From positions 18,048 to 82,047 of the forward strand of contig NZ_MSTI01000036.1 of assembly GCF_001949125.1 (NCBI RefSeq): a stretch of 64,000 nucleotides of DNA. The letters are read 5' to 3'. Positions within the stretch are counted from its first letter, which is position 1, and each line of letters begins with the position of its first letter. A program made the position numbers and the translations under genes. A model generated the notes under the pieces. The model saw only the letters and a program-made list of their open reading frames with translations, was not told the DNA's origin and made no database searches. Origin of the DNA: Deinococcus marmoris (GTDB lineage: Bacteria; Deinococcota; Deinococci; Deinococcales; Deinococcaceae). This document shows positions 43,672 through 54,303 of the stretch, piece after piece.

Positions 43672-45768
43672 CTATCTGGGAATCAGGTCGCCCACATCCA
43701 CCTGTGGCACAGCGGGTCCCAGGGTGACGGACTGCTCGGCGCGGGGTTCGTTCGTCTCACCGTAGATGCCGTTGCCGTCGCGGTCCCGGCCCCCGACGAC
43801 GCTGAAATTGCCGTCTCCCAGATACGCGCTGAAGTTTCCCAGGGCGTCCACTGGGGGCTGAAAGACCAGCCCGCGCGAATCCTGAAGGCGCAGGCCCAGC
43901 GTGTCGCTGATGGCGGGCGCACCCAGCGCGGCGGCGGCGTTGATCATGCCGGAACCGAACAGCGGATCGCGCCCGGCTGCGCCCAGATCGGTGGCGGTGG
44001 CGTTCAGGCGGGCCAGGGTGGAGGCAGGGTCGTTCGTCACGCCCTTGCTCAGCAGCAGCGCGGCCAGTGCCGCAACCTGCGGGGCAGCCTGACTGGTCCC
44101 GGCCTCGGCCTCGTACTCGGGCTGCCCTTTGGCGTAATTCCAACCCGTGGACAGGATCAGATCCTGAAAAGGCTGGCCGTTAAAGACGCCGCCGTTGAAT
44201 GTGCCGGGGTCCAGGCTGGGATCGGTGCCGCCCGGCGCGCTGAGTTGCACGGCGGCGTAGGCGCTGCTGTAGACCGCGTGCTTAGGGGCGCTGCCGCCCG
44301 AGAGGGTCACGCTGCCCACCGCCACCGCTGCCGGACAGGCCGCCGGGTAATACGGTGTGGTGTTGTACCCGTTGCCCGCCGCCGCGATCACCAGCGATCC
44401 AGCGTCGCGGGCGTCCTGGATGGCCTCACACATGGGGCGGGCGGTGTCGGCGCTGACCTGTGCGCCCAGGCTCAGGTTGATCACGGCGGCCCGCTGCGGG
44501 TTGATCCGTGTCTTTCCTTCCAGCGTGACCGGCAGGCCAGCGGCGTAGCGCACGGCCAGGGCCACGTCGGCAATGGCGGCGTCGCCCGCCACGTCGATCA
44601 CCCGGATCGGCAGCACCTTCACGTTGGCCCGCCGCACCGCGCCCACCACGCCGGTCAGGCTGCACCCCACGCACGACGGCGTGTTCTGGCCCCAGCGGGC
44701 CGCGATGATCCCGGTCACATGGGTGCCGTGGCTGCCCGTGGTGCGGTTCCGGTCCCCCGGATCGGTGGGATCGTCGTCCGTGCCGTCGCCGTCGCCATTT
44801 TTGGGATCGGCCAGCAGGTCCAGCGCACCCTCGCCCGGTTTCCAGAGGGTGCCTTCCAGATCGGGGTGGTCATAACGCACGCCGCTGTCCAGCACGGCCA
44901 CCGTCACGGGCCGCGAGTAAGCGCCGCCCTCCATGTCGCGCCACACGGCGGGATACCCCAGCAGCCGGAAGGGCCATTGCAGCGCGGCGTACTGGTCCGT
45001 GGGTTCCAGCGGCTGCGCCAGCGCGGGCTGAGGAAGAGTCTGGGCGTGCAACAGGGCGTTGGGGACGGCGTATTCCACCCGTGGATCGGCCCGCAGGATT
45101 CGCAATGCCGCGTCCACATCCCCCACCTGCAATGCGGCGGTGTCTGTGGATAGAGGGCGGCTGGAGGTCACGCTCAGGGCGGAGGCCCGCAGGGTTTCCC
45201 CGGCGCGCTGGGTCACGGTGGCGGCGCTGCCTTCCTTGCCCACGAACGCACCTTTGACATCCCGGTACTTGACGATAACGCCGCGTGCCTGCCCGGTCCG
45301 GGGCGAGCGGGCCGAGGGGCCAGCGCCCAGCCGCAGGTCCTGCCCCTGCGCCGCAGCTTCCTCGCGCAGGCGGCCCTTCAGGACATACTGATCGGCCTTG
45401 ACGGTCCAGGTGGCGGTGCCGCGCTGCGCCTCGCCTTCGCCCGTCTTCCATTCGATCCTGATCTGGCCCGTCAGGGCCGCCTGATCCGCCGCCAGCGGTG
45501 TGGCCACGCCCCGGTCCGCACTGACCTGCACCTTCACGGCTCCCTGCCCCGCTGCGGGCGAGACCTGAAGCCAGTCGGGTTTGCCCGTCACTGTCCATTC
45601 GCCCGTGAACGGCTGCGTGGCCTGCGCGTCCCGCTGGGTGCCCAGATTCAGCGACTGGTCGGCCAGGGGCAGCGGCGCGGACGGGGTGCAGGCCGCCAGC
45701 GTGCAGGCCAGCGTCAGCCCCAGCAACAGGGAAGAGGGCGACAGGGTGGGCTGGAAGAGACGGGCCAT
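43672..45768 (-). CDS. S8 family serine peptidase lipoprotein with BACON-like domain
   Basis: A 698-aa subtilase from ATG 45768; an upstream frame is ignored because this start gives a lipoprotein signal with lipobox LAAC (Cys27). Residues about 52-128 resemble a BACON/Ig-like module (PDWLQVSPAAGQGAVKVQVSADRG). A region like a propeptide precedes the catalytic domain. The triad D294 (AVLDSGVRYDHPD), H347 (GSHGTHVTG) and S559 (AGTSQAAPQ) plus oxyanion N466 are intact. An Asp-rich insert (NGDGDGTDDDPTD, about 324-336) may bind calcium. A C-terminal beta domain follows. It is probably a cell-surface protease. Confidence 0.92.
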   Translation of the reverse strand: MARLFQPTLSPSSLLLGLTLACTLAACTPSAPLPLADQSLNLGTQRDAQATQPFTGEWTVTGKPDWLQVSPAAGQGAVKVQVSADRGVATPLAADQAALTGQIRIEWKTGEGEAQRGTATWTVKADQYVLKGRLREEAAAQGQDLRLGAGPSARSPRTGQARGVIVKYRDVKGAFVGKEGSAATVTQRAGETLRASALSVTSSRPLSTDTAALQVGDVDAALRILRADPRVEYAVPNALLHAQTLPQPALAQPLEPTDQYAALQWPFRLLGYPAVWRDMEGGAYSRPVTVAVLDSGVRYDHPDLEGTLWKPGEGALDLLADPKNGDGDGTDDDPTDPGDRNRTTGSHGTHVTGIIAARWGQNTPSCVGCSLTGVVGAVRRANVKVLPIRVIDVAGDAAIADVALAVRYAAGLPVTLEGKTRINPQRAAVINLSLGAQVSADTARPMCEAIQDARDAGSLVIAAAGNGYNTTPYYPAACPAAVAVGSVTLSGGSAPKHAVYSSAYAAVQLSAPGGTDPSLDPGTFNGGVFNGQPFQDLILSTGWNYAKGQPEYEAEAGTSQAAPQVAALAALLLSKGVTNDPASTLARLNATATDLGAAGRDPLFGSGMINAAAALGAPAISDTLGLRLQDSRGLVFQPPVDALGNFSAYLGDGNFSVVGGRDRDGNGIYGETNEPRAEQSVTLGPAVPQVDVGDLIPR

Positions 45769-45905
45769 CTGCGTCCAGCATGCCGTATCGCGGTGGGGGC
45801 TGTGTGAACGGGCGCGGCCCGCAGCGGGGGAGGGAGGCGGGGGGAGGCTGCACAGGTCCGGCGGGGGTCTGGCAAAATCCCCCTCCAGCACAGCACAATG
45901 GGCGG

Positions 45906-46463
<558 letters not shown>

Positions 46464-46479
46464 CGTTCGGGGGACTTCT

Positions 46480-47217
46480 CTACTCGATTTGCAGCAGCTC
46501 CCGGTGGGCCAGCCCGCGCCCACTCGCCACCTGCCATGCTCCCCGCGCGTCGCCGCGTTCCACCCGTGCCATGAAGCCCGCGTCGGCGGCCAGCGTGGTC
46601 AGCAGCCAGAAATCGCCCCAGACCTCCAAACCCCACTGCGCCTGCATGGCCTTGGACGCCGCCACCCACACTGGTTCCGACAGATGTTCCAGCGGCGCGA
46701 TGAAATGCCACTCGCCGTCCGTGCCAGGGGTGCGGGCCACCTCGCGGTGGTACTCGCGTTTCTCGCGGTTGCTCATGGCCTCCCAGGTGCCTTCCGCGCA
46801 GTAGTGGGCGGGAAAGGCGCTGAAGGTGTCGCGGCAGCGGGTGGGGCGGGCCTCGTACTGGGTGCAGGCCCCAGTTTCACGGTCCAGCAGCGGGCAGAAG
46901 CCCACCTCCTGCCGGTGGCGCTGCACGTACTGGGCGTCGTCCTTCGCGGTCCTCGCGTTCTGGAGGGCCGCGCGGGCGTGCGCCTCCACGGCTTCGGCCT
47001 GCGCACCCTCGATGGCGCGGGCGGTAATAAGCGCCTCGGCCAGCGACACCCGGATGGGCATGTTGCAGCACTGGAAGCACCCCGCCCCGCAGAAGACCTT
47101 GCCGCCGCGCGCCGTGTAGCCCGCCTGCCATTTGTCGGCCTGCCGCCCGTAGCGGTCATAGGCCCGCTGCACGGGGGCCGTGACCGGATCAGTGGGAGGA
47201 GAAGAGGCGCGCGTCAT
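46480..47217 (-). CDS. YkgJ family cysteine cluster protein
   Basis: A 245-aa protein with the Zn/Fe-binding Cys cluster CGAGCFQCC and FCPLL...[15 protein letters not shown], typical of YkgJ proteins (putative Fe-S or zinc proteins, function unknown). The C-terminal half is helical and Trp-rich ([12 protein letters not shown]). ATG 47217 has TAGGCT 7 nt upstream, a leaderless start. It is on the same strand as the Nudix/BstA/MazG operon, with 58 nt between, but has its own promoter. Confidence 0.87.
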   Translation of the reverse strand: MTRASSPPTDPVTAPVQRAYDRYGRQADKWQAGYTARGGKVFCGAGCFQCCNMPIRVSLAEALITARAIEGAQAEAVEAHARAALQNARTAKDDAQYVQRHRQEVGFCPLLDRETGACTQYEARPTRCRDTFSAFPAHYCAEGTWEAMSNREKREYHREVARTPGTDGEWHFIAPLEHLSEPVWVAASKAMQAQWGLEVWGDFWLLTTLAADAGFMARVERGDARGAWQVASGRGLAHRELLQIE

Positions 47218-47274
47218 GCGGCGCAGCCTACCGTGCCGCCGCGTGCAGGATGGAGAGGTGGGTGGGATTGACGC

Positions 47275-47742
<468 letters not shown>

Positions 47743-47747
47743 AGCTT

Positions 47748-48284
47748 CTACCAGTTCTGCCAGCCGTTGCGCCCACGCAGGCCCGTGATGTGGGAGACGT
47801 GGTGCCGCCCGTGCCACGCGTACAGCGCCAGCAGCGAGTCCAGCGTGTAGGTGCGGCCCTGCGCCGGGTGCGTCCACGGGCGGCTCCAGTCGGTTTCGGT
47901 CACGCCTTCCAGCACGGGCAGCAGGCGGGCGTGCAGGGCGTCCACCAGCATCAGGCTGACCTCCGGTGGCAACTGATGGTCCGGCAACTGCGCCCAGCGG
48001 TCTTCCTCGTAGGGCTTGATGACTGGATTGTCCTCGGTCAGCGCCAGTTTGACGCGGATAAAGGCGTTCATGTGGCTTTCCGCGACGTGGTGGACCACCT
48101 GCCGCACGGTCCAGCCGCCCTCGCGGTAGGGGGTGTCCAGTTGCGTGTTGCTCAGCCCGGCGACGGCGGCGCGCAATTCGCCCGGCAGGCGGCGCAGATG
48201 TTCCAGCGCTTCCTCCCGCTCCTGTGCGCTCAGTTCCAGCGGCGTGGGCATCGGGCCGAGGGGATAACGGGCGTCCTGGGTCAT
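47748..48284 (-). CDS. DinB/YfiT-like protein, putative bacillithiol S-transferase (BstA-type)
   Basis: A 178-aa four-helix-bundle protein with metal-binding His in VVHHVAESHMNAF and the C-terminal AWHGRHHVSHITGLR, the YfiT/BstA pattern. BstA transfers bacillithiol onto electrophiles, and Deinococcus makes bacillithiol, so a detoxification role is likely. The N-terminal segment (YPLGPMPTPLELSAQEREEAL) fits YfiT. The ATG overlaps the MazG-like gene stop by 4 bp (ATGA), so the two are coupled; the broken Nudix gene follows. Confidence 0.88.
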   Translation of the reverse strand: MTQDARYPLGPMPTPLELSAQEREEALEHLRRLPGELRAAVAGLSNTQLDTPYREGGWTVRQVVHHVAESHMNAFIRVKLALTEDNPVIKPYEEDRWAQLPDHQLPPEVSLMLVDALHARLLPVLEGVTETDWSRPWTHPAQGRTYTLDSLLALYAWHGRHHVSHITGLRGRNGWQNW

Positions 48285-48649
48285 GCGCCCTCTCCGTCTT
48301 TGCGGGTCCAGCGGTTGGCGTCGCGCACCTCCACCTTGTCCATCATGCGGGCAAAGCCGCGCTCCAGGCTGATGCCACGCTCATTGGCCATGCAGATCAT
48401 CACGAACAGCAGGTCCGCCAGTTCCAGCTCCAGATCGCCCGCGTCCTCGCCGGGCTTGGGCGTCTTGCCGTTCTCATGGGCGATCACGCGGGCCACCTCG
48501 CCCGCTTCCTCGGACAGGCGGGCCATCAGCAGCAGCGGCGGAAAGTATCCCTCCTTGAACTGCGAGACATACGCGTCCACACGGGCGCTGGCATCGGAAA
48601 AGGTCAGGGCTTCGGGGCGGGGCTGGGCATTGGGGCGGGGCTGGGACAT
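48281..48649 (-). CDS. MazG-like nucleotide pyrophosphohydrolase
   Basis: A 122-aa all-alpha NTP pyrophosphatase. The metal-binding EExxE...ExxD pattern is seen as LSEEAGEVARVIAHE and LELELADLLFVMICMANE. A single MazG domain of dimeric type, it would hydrolyse non-canonical NTPs to NMP and PPi (house-cleaning). ATG 48649 has TAGCCT 6 nt upstream, a leaderless start, and it heads an operon with the BstA-like and Nudix genes: two house-cleaning enzymes plus a detoxifying transferase. Confidence 0.9.
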   Translation of the reverse strand: MSQPRPNAQPRPEALTFSDASARVDAYVSQFKEGYFPPLLLMARLSEEAGEVARVIAHENGKTPKPGEDAGDLELELADLLFVMICMANERGISLERGFARMMDKVEVRDANRWTRKDGEGA

Positions 48650-48702
48650 GCCCGCAGGCTAGCGCGTGGGCCTGGATTTGAAGCTGGCACAGTCAGATCA
48701 AG

Positions 48703-48726
48703 AAAAGCCCCTCCACAGGGGAGGGG
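48703..48726 (-). terminator. terminator of the DUF4384 lipoprotein gene
   Basis: Minus strand: CCCCTCC, 5-nt loop, GGAGGGG, then CTTTTC. Confidence 0.75.
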
Positions 48727-48746
48727 ACCATCAGGGATCAGGGTCT

Positions 48747-49250
48747 TTAGCGGATGTACAGGTAGGTTTCCTGCACGTCGCGGTCACCCACGGCGTAGGG
48801 GTCCAGATAGGCGGTGGTGGTCGAGTTCCAGCGGTTGCTGTCGTAGCTGCCGCTCAGCACGATGGCGGTGGTGGGGCGCACGCGGGTGAAGATGGCGCGC
48901 ACGCGCTGAATCCCGCGCGGCTCGGCCAGGTTGTACATCACGCCGTCCTCGGGACGCGGGAAAAAGGTGGTCCCGGCGTTGACGTAGACGTTCTGGGCCA
49001 GCACGCTGGCGAAGCCGTTGCTTTGCAGGGCGATCAGGGTCACGTAGCCGGGCGTGCGGGCGCTGAACTGAAAGCGCACGGCCTCGCCCACGCCGTAGGT
49101 GCTGCCCTCGCCCCGGTCGGGCCGCAGGCCAGTGATCAGATTGCTGCGCTGGGGCTGAATCTGAACATTGGCGTTGGCATCGGGCCGAACGGTGACGGTA
49201 CAGGCGCTGAGACCCAGGGCCAGCGCGCCGAACAGAAAGAATGTACGCAT
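48747..49250 (-). CDS. DUF4384 domain lipoprotein
   Basis: A 167-aa lipoprotein from ATG 49250 with TATGCT 7 nt upstream; the upstream frame is excluded. Lipobox LGLSAC (Cys17). The mature domain has the DUF4384 pattern (VGEAVRFQFSARTPGYVTLIALQSNGFASVLAQN, then FFPRPEDGVMYNLAEPRGIQRVRAIFTRVRP). DUF4384 proteins are common in Deinococcus envelopes; function is unknown. It is divergent from ftsH. Confidence 0.85.
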   Translation of the reverse strand: MRTFFLFGALALGLSACTVTVRPDANANVQIQPQRSNLITGLRPDRGEGSTYGVGEAVRFQFSARTPGYVTLIALQSNGFASVLAQNVYVNAGTTFFPRPEDGVMYNLAEPRGIQRVRAIFTRVRPTTAIVLSGSYDSNRWNSTTTAYLDPYAVGDRDVQETYLYIR

Positions 49251-49432
49251 ACCCGGCAGCATAAGCGCTGAGGCTGACGGGAACCTGAGAGAGAAGCCTA
49301 CCTTACATTTCAGATTCGTCAGATTCGAGGGAAAGGCTGGCCTCGGCAGGTTGCGGAACGGTGCCGAAATACCGTGCCGAGATACCGCCTCTGCTGACGG
49401 TTGCCCCGCCTGCTGCTGGCATAGCATGACGC

Positions 49433-51355
49433 ATGTTTCGCGCCCTGCGCTCGCTGGCCCTGCTGTTGTCGTTGGCTGTTCCCCTCGCCGTGTCCGCCGC
49501 CCTGGCCCAGGGGCAGGAGGTGTTGCCGGTGGCCACCCAGCCCAGTACTACCAATGCGGCCACGCCGAATGCTCCGGCGACGCTGGGCAACCCGGCGGGC
49601 GGCGGCTACAGTACCAACCGCTTTTTCGAGGACCTGAAGGCGGGCCGGGTGGCCTCGGTGCGGCTGGACAGCGCCGGAAACGCCAGCGTGACCTTCCTGG
49701 CCGGGTCCGGCACCTCGCAGGCGGTGCGCTCGCTGGTGGTGCCGCCCGATGGCGCGACGCTGGAAAAGATCCGCGCGGCCAACGTACCGCTGCGGGTGGT
49801 GGCAGGCGGCTCGCCCTTCGGCTGGGTCACGCAGGTGCTGCCGCTGGTCCTGACCGCCCTGATCATCGTGGTCCTGTGGCGCAGCATGCGCGGTGCGGGC
49901 GGCGGCGGCGGCAACGCGGCCAGCAACTTTGGCAAATCCAAGGCCGCCGTGATCGCCGAGGGCCAGATCAAGACCAACTTCACCGATGTCGCGGGCTGCG
50001 ACGAGGCCAAGCAGGATTTGCAGGAAGTCGTGGATTTCCTTCGTCAGCCTGAGAAGTACCACCAGCTCGGCGCGCGTATTCCCCACGGCGTTCTGCTGGT
50101 GGGTCCTCCCGGTTCCGGTAAGACCCTCCTGGCCAAAGCGGTGGCTGGAGAGGCCAAAGTTCCTTACTTCTCCATCTCCGGCTCAGACTTTGTGGAAATG
50201 TTCGTGGGTGTGGGTGCTGCCCGTGTGCGTGACCTGTTCGAGCAGGCCCGCAAGAGTGCGCCGTGCATCGTCTTCATCGACGAGATCGACGCTGTGGGCC
50301 GCAAACGTGGTGTCAGCATGCAGGGCGGCAACGATGAGCGCGAACAGACCCTCAACCAACTGCTAGTGGAAATGGACGGCTTCGGCAGTGGGCAGGAAGT
50401 GATCATTCTGGCCGCCACCAACCGCCCGGATGTGCTGGACGCAGCGCTGCTGCGTCCGGGACGCTTTGACCGTCAGGTGGTGGTGGACGCCCCGGACGTG
50501 CGTGGACGCGAACACATCCTGAAAATCCATGCCAGAAAAAAGCCACTGGATGTGAGCGTGGACCTGAGCGTGATCGCGCGGCGCACGGCGGGCATGGTGG
50601 GGGCGGACCTCGAAAACCTGCTGAACGAGGCGGCGCTGCTGGCCGCCAGAGAGGGCCGGAACCGGATTACCGCGAGAGATGTGGACGAGGCGCGGGACCG
50701 GGTGCTGATGGGACCGGAGCGGCGCAGCATGGTGGTGCGGGAGGCGGACCGCAAGGTCACGGCCTACCACGAAGTCGGGCATGCACTGGCCGCGCAACTG
50801 TTGCCGCACGCCAACCGCGTCAACAAACTGACCGTCGTGCCGCGTGGTCGGGCCGCAGGCTTCATGATGCCCGACGCCGATGACCGCCTGCACGTCACCC
50901 GCCCCGCGCTGGAAGACATGATCGCCGTGGCACTGGCAGGCCGCGCTGCCGAGGAAGTCATCTACGGCGAGGTCACCACTGGGGCGCAGAACGATTTCCA
51001 GCAGGCCACCAACATCGCCCGCCGGATGGTCACCGAATGGGGCATGAGCGACCGCATCGGCAAGGTGGCGCTGGCCTCCGATCAGGCGGGGTATCTGGGC
51101 GGTGGCTCGCAGATGCAGCCCATGTCCGAATCCACCGCCCAGGAAATCGACGAGGAAGTGCGCGCTCTGATCGACGCCGCCTACGGGCGCGTGCTGACGC
51201 TGGTGCGCGAGCATCTGGCCGCCGTCCACGAGATCGTGCGCGTGCTGCTGGTGCGCGAGACGCTGTACGGCGAGGAATTCTCCACCCTGCTGGCGGGCGG
51301 TCAACTGGCCGAGACCGTGCCCGTCAACCTGGGCAAGACTGCCAGTCTGGCGTAG
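49433..51355 (+). CDS. ftsH: ATP-dependent zinc metalloprotease FtsH
   Basis: A 640-aa membrane AAA+ protease degrading misassembled membrane and some soluble proteins. An N-terminal TM/signal-anchor (residues about 5-24), an extracytoplasmic domain (about 30-133) and a second TM (134-150) precede the cytoplasmic ATPase. Walker A GPPGSGKT is at 224-231, Walker [13 protein letters not shown], and SRH Arg in RPGRFDRQ. Zinc site H446/H450 is HEVGH, with the downstream Asp in the EEVIYGE region. The extracytoplasmic N-region is Thr/Ala/Asn-rich. ATG 49433 has TAGCAT (49422-49427) 5 nt upstream. Confidence 0.96.
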   Translation: MFRALRSLALLLSLAVPLAVSAALAQGQEVLPVATQPSTTNAATPNAPATLGNPAGGGYSTNRFFEDLKAGRVASVRLDSAGNASVTFLAGSGTSQAVRSLVVPPDGATLEKIRAANVPLRVVAGGSPFGWVTQVLPLVLTALIIVVLWRSMRGAGGGGGNAASNFGKSKAAVIAEGQIKTNFTDVAGCDEAKQDLQEVVDFLRQPEKYHQLGARIPHGVLLVGPPGSGKTLLAKAVAGEAKVPYFSISGSDFVEMFVGVGAARVRDLFEQARKSAPCIVFIDEIDAVGRKRGVSMQGGNDEREQTLNQLLVEMDGFGSGQEVIILAATNRPDVLDAALLRPGRFDRQVVVDAPDVRGREHILKIHARKKPLDVSVDLSVIARRTAGMVGADLENLLNEAALLAAREGRNRITARDVDEARDRVLMGPERRSMVVREADRKVTAYHEVGHALAAQLLPHANRVNKLTVVPRGRAAGFMMPDADDRLHVTRPALEDMIAVALAGRAAEEVIYGEVTTGAQNDFQQATNIARRMVTEWGMSDRIGKVALASDQAGYLGGGSQMQPMSESTAQEIDEEVRALIDAAYGRVLTLVREHLAAVHEIVRVLLVRETLYGEEFSTLLAGGQLAETVPVNLGKTASLA

Positions 51356-51380
51356 CGGTGGGAACTGTGGTGAGCTGGTC

Positions 51381-52445
51381 CTACGCCACGGAGCCGAGAA
51401 CAGGCTGGGCCGCTGGACGCCCCAGGTAATATCCCTGCCCGTAATCGCTGCCCAGAGCGGTGATCAGGGCCAGTTCGCCGGGCGTTTCGATTCCCTCAGC
51501 CACCACCTCGATACCCAGGGCATGGGCGTAGGTGATCAGCGCCTGGACCAGGGGCACACGGGGATCGTCCGCGTGCAGGCCCTGGACCAGCGCGCGGTCC
51601 AGCTTGACCACGTCCGGCTGAAGTTCACTCAGGTAGGCCAGACTGGTGTGTCCGGCCCCCAGATCGTCCAGGGCCACCCGCGCGCCCTCTGCGCGGTAGC
51701 GTTCCAGAATGCGGCGCAGCAGGGCCAGATCGGGAAACGCCTCGCTCTCGGTCACCTCAAAGACGAGGCGGGAGAAATCCGCTCCCACCTGACGGCACGC
51801 CTCGAAGGTGGTCTGGAGGCAGATGTCGGGGTTGTACACCACGCTGGGCGAGAAATTGATAAACAGCCGCTGGCCTGGCGGCAGCGTCGGATACACCTGC
51901 ATGATGGCGTGCCTGCGGGCGTGGGCATCGAAGGCGCGGGCCTGTCCGTGGGCGGCGGCGGCCAGCAGCAGGGTGTCTGCGCCCAGTTGCTCCCCCTCCC
52001 ACCGGGCGTGTACCAGCGCCTCATGACCATGAACCTGCATGTTGTGCAGGCGCACGATGGGCTGCACCATGAAATGGATCTGCTGGGCAGCCCCGGCAAA
52101 CCAGGGGGTGTTCAGGCGGCGCAGCCATTGCTCCAGCGGCGCGATCTGCCAGGGGTCCGGCCCGCCGCCCTGCCACGGCGTGGCCAGCAGTTCATGCCGC
52201 TCGGACACCGAGAAGCTGTCCAGCAGTGTGTTCAGATCGGCGAAGCTCTCGGGCAGGACCACCAGCGTCTGTCCGTGGGTCTGGTAGGTCAGGTGGTGGG
52301 CTTCCAGCGCCAGCCACAGCTTGCGCCGGACATGGGCAGAGGCGCTGTGCAGCGCCAGCCGGTCCGGTTGGCCCAGGTCTGTGGGAGACAAGGTCTGGCA
52401 GTCGCAGGCCCCCAGCGAGGATGAGGAGGGAAGGTCAGGACCCAT
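51381..52445 (-). CDS. EAL domain protein (c-di-GMP phosphodiesterase-like)
   Basis: A 354-aa protein. The N-terminal ~115 residues are unassigned (Cys pair in ACDCQT). The EAL domain spans about 120-350. The signature is altered to GHEALVHARW rather than EALxR. Other catalytic residues look present: INFSPS (Asn), FEVTES (Glu), ALDDLGAGHTSL (DD), VKLDRAL (Lys), AEGIET (Glu) and GQGYYLGRP. It may hydrolyse c-di-GMP or act as a c-di-GMP binding regulator, depending on the altered Arg. It converges on ftsH. Confidence 0.9.
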   Translation of the reverse strand: MGPDLPSSSSLGACDCQTLSPTDLGQPDRLALHSASAHVRRKLWLALEAHHLTYQTHGQTLVVLPESFADLNTLLDSFSVSERHELLATPWQGGGPDPWQIAPLEQWLRRLNTPWFAGAAQQIHFMVQPIVRLHNMQVHGHEALVHARWEGEQLGADTLLLAAAAHGQARAFDAHARRHAIMQVYPTLPPGQRLFINFSPSVVYNPDICLQTTFEACRQVGADFSRLVFEVTESEAFPDLALLRRILERYRAEGARVALDDLGAGHTSLAYLSELQPDVVKLDRALVQGLHADDPRVPLVQALITYAHALGIEVVAEGIETPGELALITALGSDYGQGYYLGRPAAQPVLGSVA

Positions 52446-52530
52446 GAAACAGTTTTAGCAGCAGGACTCTGACAAACACATCATTCACGGATGTTCTGCG
52501 GGTCAGAAGAAACCTTCAGGAGAGGGTCCT

Positions 52531-52749
52531 TATCCAGATTCCATCTGTAACGCGGCAGGCATCAGGACAGCGCCGATTCCCACACTCGATGCCCGGACAG
52601 CGTTTCTCGCCTGCTCCTCTGCGGCGCAGCTCTGCGAGTCTGTCGTCATGGACAGACGCCCTTGAGGACGCTATTCCTCTGCGGGGCAGCTCTGCGATTC
52701 CCGTTCGGATTCCCAGGTGGTTTCAACACTTTTCAAGCGGAGTCGGTAT
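52531..52749. repeat. family-2 intergenic repeat, long copy
   Basis: Shares long blocks with 57766-57901: GACAGCGCCGATTCC(C/T)ACACTC, GCCCGGA, and CGGATT..CAGGTG(G/T)TTTCAACAC, then CGGAGT..GTATCA. This copy has an extra block that is an internal duplication (CCTCTGCGGCGCAGCTCTGCGA and CCTCTGCGGGGCAGCTCTGCGA). It abuts the mscS stop codon. It fills most of the gap 52446-52748; the rest shows nothing recognisable. Confidence 0.7.
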
Positions 52750-53927
52750 CAATCCTCGTCTTCCGGGTCACGGCTCTGGCTGGGCTTGATGGGGGACTGG
52801 GTGCGGTTCTGCTCCTTCAGGTCCGGCCCGCTGCTGTCGCGGGTCAGCCTGATCTCGATGGGTGCGCCGCCAAAATTCAGACTGCGCTGCGGGAAGGGAA
52901 TCTCGATCCCGGCCTGATCCATGGCAATTTTAATCCGGCGGTTGAATTCGCGGCCCACCGCGTACTGGCTCTTGGGCAGCACCTTGAACAGGGCGCGCAG
53001 GGTCACGCCGTCGGCGGCCAGTTGCGTGACGCCCTGGATGTCGGGTTCCTCCAGAAAGAATTTCTTCCATTCCTGATCGTTGTAGATCTCGTCGCTGACG
53101 GATTTCAGCACCCGCAACGCCTCGTTGATGTTGGCCGCGTAGGTCACGTCTACGGTAGCGACCACCCGGCTCCAGTCCTTGCTGCTCACGCTGACGGTGT
53201 TGATCTGGCCGTTGGGAATCAGGTGGACCGTGCCGTCCAGGGCGCGCAGGGCGGTCAGGCGCAGGTTGAGCTTCTCCACGTTGCCGCTGAGGGTGCCGTT
53301 GTTGACCGTGATCACGTCTCCCACGCCGTACTGGTCCTCCAGCAGAATAAAAAAGCCGGTGAACACGTCCTTGATCAGGCTCTGCGCCCCGAAGCCCACC
53401 GCCAGCCCCAGCACTGAGACCCCGGCCAGCAGGCTGGTGGCATTCACCCCCAGCGCCTGAAGGCCCGCGATCAGGCTGATGATGATGATGATGACCTTGA
53501 GGGTGCTTTCCACCACGCCCTTGAGGGTCTGCACGCGCACGTTGCGGCGGTTGAATTCGTCGTCCTCGGCCACGATGCGTTGGCTGAAGGTGCCGACCAT
53601 CCGCCACGCGATCAGCGCCAGCGCCACGATCACCACGGCCTGCCCGGCGGTGTTGCGGAAGCCCTCGGCGATGCTCTGGCCCAGCCCGAACAGCACCGGA
53701 ACATCCGGCAGGTAGATCTTGTAGGTGGCGTAGGCGACGTAGCCCACCACGACCACGGCCAGCCACAGCCACTTGAGGGCCAGCAGCATGCGCACCCCGA
53801 CCTGATCGCGCAGGGTTTTCAGCAGAATGCGCCCGAAACGGTGGACGGCGTAGGAAATGACCAGCGCAATCGCCAGCCACAGCCACACGCTGGGTTTGGA
53901 AAGTTGAACGAGCAGGATATCCAGCAT
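52749..53927 (-). CDS. MscS-family mechanosensitive ion channel
   Basis: A 392-aa membrane channel that opens under hypo-osmotic tension. It has about four TM helices (near 12-28, 47-66, 92-110 and 140-157), then the pore-lining TM3 GVSVLGLAVGFGAQSLIKDVFTGFFILLEDQ (family signature, about 168-198). The MscS beta domain (YGVGDVITVNNGTLSGNVEKLNLRLTALR, HLIPNGQI) and a C-terminal alpha/beta cap (VTLRALFKVLPKSQYAVGREFNRRIK) follow. The C-terminal tail is acidic and disordered (SRDPEDED). It has more helices than E. coli MscS, as in YnaI-like forms. Confidence 0.93.
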   Translation of the reverse strand: MLDILLVQLSKPSVWLWLAIALVISYAVHRFGRILLKTLRDQVGVRMLLALKWLWLAVVVVGYVAYATYKIYLPDVPVLFGLGQSIAEGFRNTAGQAVVIVALALIAWRMVGTFSQRIVAEDDEFNRRNVRVQTLKGVVESTLKVIIIIISLIAGLQALGVNATSLLAGVSVLGLAVGFGAQSLIKDVFTGFFILLEDQYGVGDVITVNNGTLSGNVEKLNLRLTALRALDGTVHLIPNGQINTVSVSSKDWSRVVATVDVTYAANINEALRVLKSVSDEIYNDQEWKKFFLEEPDIQGVTQLAADGVTLRALFKVLPKSQYAVGREFNRRIKIAMDQAGIEIPFPQRSLNFGGAPIEIRLTRDSSGPDLKEQNRTQSPIKPSQSRDPEDED

Positions 53928-54303
53928 TGCGGGCTAGTCTCCCACAAAGTGCCTGATGCCGGAATGACCGCCTGTCTGGGAATTGAGGGGAGAGGCGGGC
54001 TGCCGTGCGTGCCAGATGCTACCGACTCGCTCTGATGCCGACAGGGATTCCCAACGCTGCCAGCCAGTCTTTCCCCATTCCCGTTCCGCACAGATTTGTT
54101 TGTGACCCAGCTTGAGGTTCTACGAACTGTCCGCCCCGCCGCATGCGCCGTTGCCCCCGGCCCACTACAGCAGTTGTCATAAAAAGACCATTTTTATGAC
54201 CGAGCAAAGCGAGTGACTTTTATCGAGCAGGACGGAGAATGGAGTCGCCGGAAGTCTGTTTTTCCGGTGACGTACTTCGGAGAACTGCTCTAGACTGCCC
54301 GGC
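53928..54303. other. intergenic region with two strong hairpins
   Basis: No gene was seen. It holds TCATAAAAA/TTTTTATGA (54177-54185, 54191-54199; 5-nt loop) and GTCGCCGGAA/TTCCGGTGAC (54244-54253, 54262-54271; one G-T). They lie between the mscS promoter side and the gene at 54304, and could be a small RNA or a palindromic repeat relic. Confidence 0.4.

Noticed and set aside
45780..45905. Longer start for the DUF2227 protein
   Set aside because: The upstream residues are low-complexity Gly/Arg/Pro, and the CACAAT box points to GTG 45906.
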